NCBI GenBank assembly: GCA_016712345.1 | Contig: JADJRH010000011.1 | Location: 2,294,001 to 2,358,000, forward strand | DNA from: Polyangiaceae bacterium | Lineage (GTDB): Bacteria; Myxococcota_A; Polyangia; Polyangiales; Polyangiaceae | Direction: 5' to 3' | Length of the DNA stretch: 64,000 bases | Shown here: one piece after another, positions 62,607 through 64,000 of the stretch | How the letters are laid out: each line of letters opens with the position of its first letter | How positions within the stretch are numbered: position 1 is the stretch's first letter | The notes under the pieces: model-generated | Told to the model about the DNA's origin: nothing | Database searches by the model: none | Seen by the model: the letters and a program-made list of their open reading frames with translations, nothing else | Made by a program: the position numbers and the translations under genes

Positions 62607-64000
62607 ATGCCGCGACGCCGCATCGGTTCACTGACTCTTCTGCTCGGCGCCTTTGTTTTGCCCGCTTGTGCAGTAGGCACCCCGCCGACCTCCTCGACCA
62701 CTACCTCTGGAACCGGAGCATCCGGTGCAACGGGTGGGGGTGGTTCAGGTGGCGATACCACCACGGGAACCGGAGCAACGGGAGCAACGGGCGGTTCGGG
62801 TGGTCAGGGCGGCGCCGTTTGCGGCGACGGCTCTCTCGACGGTGAAAATTGTGACGATGGAAACGTTACGGACGGCGATGGGTGCGGGTCAAACTGCGTG
62901 GCAGAAAGCGGGTACAAGTGTGCCGGTGAGCCGAGTGATTGTGTACCCATTTGCGGAGACGGCATCGTCCTTGTGGTAGAGGGATGCGACGACGGCAATA
63001 CAAATTCAGACGACGGTTGCAGCGCGTCGTGCACGATCGAAGATGGGTATAGTTGCATCGGCGCGCCCAGCGAGTGTTCTCCCAACTGCGGCGATGGGAT
63101 GATTGCTGGTGCCGAAGTTTGCGACGACGGAAACAGTATAAACGGTGATGGATGCTCCTCCGTTTGTGCCGTGGAAGACGCGTTTGACTGCACCGGTGAA
63201 CCGAGCGTGTGCCTTACCGTTTGCGGTGACGGCAACGCGGGTGGGCCTGAAGGGTGTGATGATTCCAACGCCGTTTCCGGCGATGGGTGTGATGCGCAGT
63301 GTCAGGTGGAAGGCGGCTTCACATGTACCGGCGAGCCGAGCACATGTGTCACCACCTGTGGCGACTCGGTCATTGCCGGGGCTGAGGAGTGTGACGACGC
63401 AAACGCCATTGCGGGCGACGGTTGCAACATGAATTGCGGCGTTGAAGTCGGCTTTGTGTGCGTAGGCGAGCCCAGTATTTGCTCAACCGTCTGCGGCGAT
63501 CAAATCGTTGCCGGGCCCGAACAGTGCGACGACGGGGACGCATCTCCCAATGACGGGTGCGATTCTACCTGTCAGATTGAAGCCGGGTACGGCTGTAGTG
63601 GTCAGCCGAGTGTCTGTTCTCCCATTTGCGGCGATTCGCTCGTAAAAGCGCCTGAACTTTGCGACGACGGTGACAACCAGTCCGGGGATGGTTGCAGTTC
63701 TACCTGTCAGATCGAACCTGGGTATACCTGTTCGGGTCTACCCAGCAATTGTGTCACCACCTGCGGTGACGGCATTGTGGCCGGAACGGAGGCCTGCGAC
63801 GACCTGGGAACGTTGAACGGCGATGGATGCACGGCCACGTGCGCGATAGAGCAAGGCTATTATTGCATGGGCACCCCGAGTGCCTGCGTTACCCAGTGTG
63901 GAGACGGGATTAAGGCTGGAACGGAACAATGTGACGACGGAAACACCGTTTCAGGCGATGGGTGCAGCTCGTTGTGTACACCCAACACCGGTGAAACCTG
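62607..64000 (+). CDS. DUF4215 Cys-rich repeat lipoprotein, partial
   Basis: Open from ATG 62607 (GGAGG 8 nt upstream) to the window end, at least 464 residues. Lipoprotein signal VLPAC; Gly/Thr/Ala linker; then eight full and one partial repeats of about 44 residues, each with CGDG...E.CDDGN...GDGC...C.VE.GY.C.G.PS.C. This is the myxococcal Cys-rich repeat (DUF4215). Such repeats give disulfide-rich rods on the cell surface. The 3' end is missing. Confidence 0.88.
   Translation, partial: MPRRRIGSLTLLLGAFVLPACAVGTPPTSSTTTSGTGASGATGGGGSGGDTTTGTGATGATGGSGGQGGAVCGDGSLDGENCDDGNVTDGDGCGSNCVAESGYKCAGEPSDCVPICGDGIVLVVEGCDDGNTNSDDGCSASCTIEDGYSCIGAPSECSPNCGDGMIAGAEVCDDGNSINGDGCSSVCAVEDAFDCTGEPSVCLTVCGDGNAGGPEGCDDSNAVSGDGCDAQCQVEGGFTCTGEPSTCVTTCGDSVIAGAEECDDANAIAGDGCNMNCGVEVGFVCVGEPSICSTVCGDQIVAGPEQCDDGDASPNDGCDSTCQIEAGYGCSGQPSVCSPICGDSLVKAPELCDDGDNQSGDGCSSTCQIEPGYTCSGLPSNCVTTCGDGIVAGTEACDDLGTLNGDGCTATCAIEQGYYCMGTPSACVTQCGDGIKAGTEQCDDGNTVSGDGCSSLCTPNTGET

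Noticed and set aside
62880..64000. About 132-bp periodic DNA, possible CRISPR or satellite
   Set aside because: It is the codon-level trace of DUF4215 protein repeats; all units stay in one reading frame.
16000..64000. Frequent GGGTAGA / TCTACCC strings after 16 kb
   Set aside because: Looks enriched, but I did not count it reliably and it is not palindromic; could reflect codon use or base calling.
1..64000. Prophage, integron or restriction-modification genes
   Set aside because: None of the typical proteins (capsid, portal, terminase, integrase other than IstA, methyltransferase) were seen.

Overview
The window looks like a chromosomal segment of a myxobacterium-type organism (Myxococcota, probably Polyangia). 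The grounds are high GC, a very large number of secreted lipoproteins with Gly/Thr/Ser/Pro-rich linkers, myxococcal Cys-rich repeat proteins (DUF4215 type), several Ser/Thr kinases with a PP2C phosphatase, and a long-form PrkA kinase. This is inference from gene content; no rRNA is present. One tRNA is seen (anticodon CAT, minus strand).

Layout. 1-8.9 kb: PrkA-type kinase, tRNA-Met, a YkuD-fold lipoprotein without its catalytic cysteine, an unknown lipoprotein, a TolC-family protein and a Met/Gly/Pro-repeat membrane protein. 8.9-20.1 kb: a BoxD/PaaZ-like aldehyde dehydrogenase, a Ser/Thr kinase, a secreted carotenoid-oxygenase-like protein, an S46 peptidase split by an in-frame TAG, HemW, and divergently a bifunctional RelA/SpoT. 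20.2-29.6 kb: two Cys-rich or Gly-rich lipoproteins, two unknown proteins, and an IS21-family element with istA, istB and two small accessory ORFs. 29.6-37.2 kb: a 2TM Ser/Thr kinase, an MrfA/YprA-like helicase, two tandem LspA signal peptidases, a Kazal lipoprotein and Lgt. 37.2-45.1 kb: FolD, an NAD-salvage/CoA block (pncB, pncA, coaE), a GT87 mannosyltransferase-like protein, a PP2C phosphatase and small lipoproteins. 45.6-49.0 kb: a MacA/MacB-type efflux system with the ATPase and permease as separate genes.

49.1-60.7 kb is the most unusual part: one minus-strand run of six genes. It starts with a tubulin/FtsZ-like protein carrying a perfect tubulin signature (AGGTGSG). A second, membrane-anchored, coiled-coil protein follows whose N-terminus resembles a degenerate copy of the first. 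Next come a membrane-anchored DEAD/MrfA-like ATPase with eroded motifs and a separate protein resembling the MZB/DUF1998 end of the same helicase family. A lipoprotein and a membrane sulfatase/phosphotransferase-like protein complete the run. Three of the junctions overlap or nearly touch. I infer an undescribed envelope-associated cytoskeletal system. 60.8-64 kb holds a CDP-alcohol phosphatidyltransferase, an outer-membrane-like protein and a partial DUF4215 repeat protein.

Two genome-wide signals stand out. The palindrome GTGTACAC occurs about 22 times, where composition predicts about one. A dispersed intergenic repeat is present in two almost identical 306-307 bp copies and two diverged shorter copies.

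Caution: eight genes, including normally essential ones (lgt, a pgsA-like gene), carry 1-2 nt frameshifts, mostly at short homopolymers, and the two 306-307 bp repeat copies also differ by one T in a T-run. I think most of these are assembly indels, not pseudogenes.
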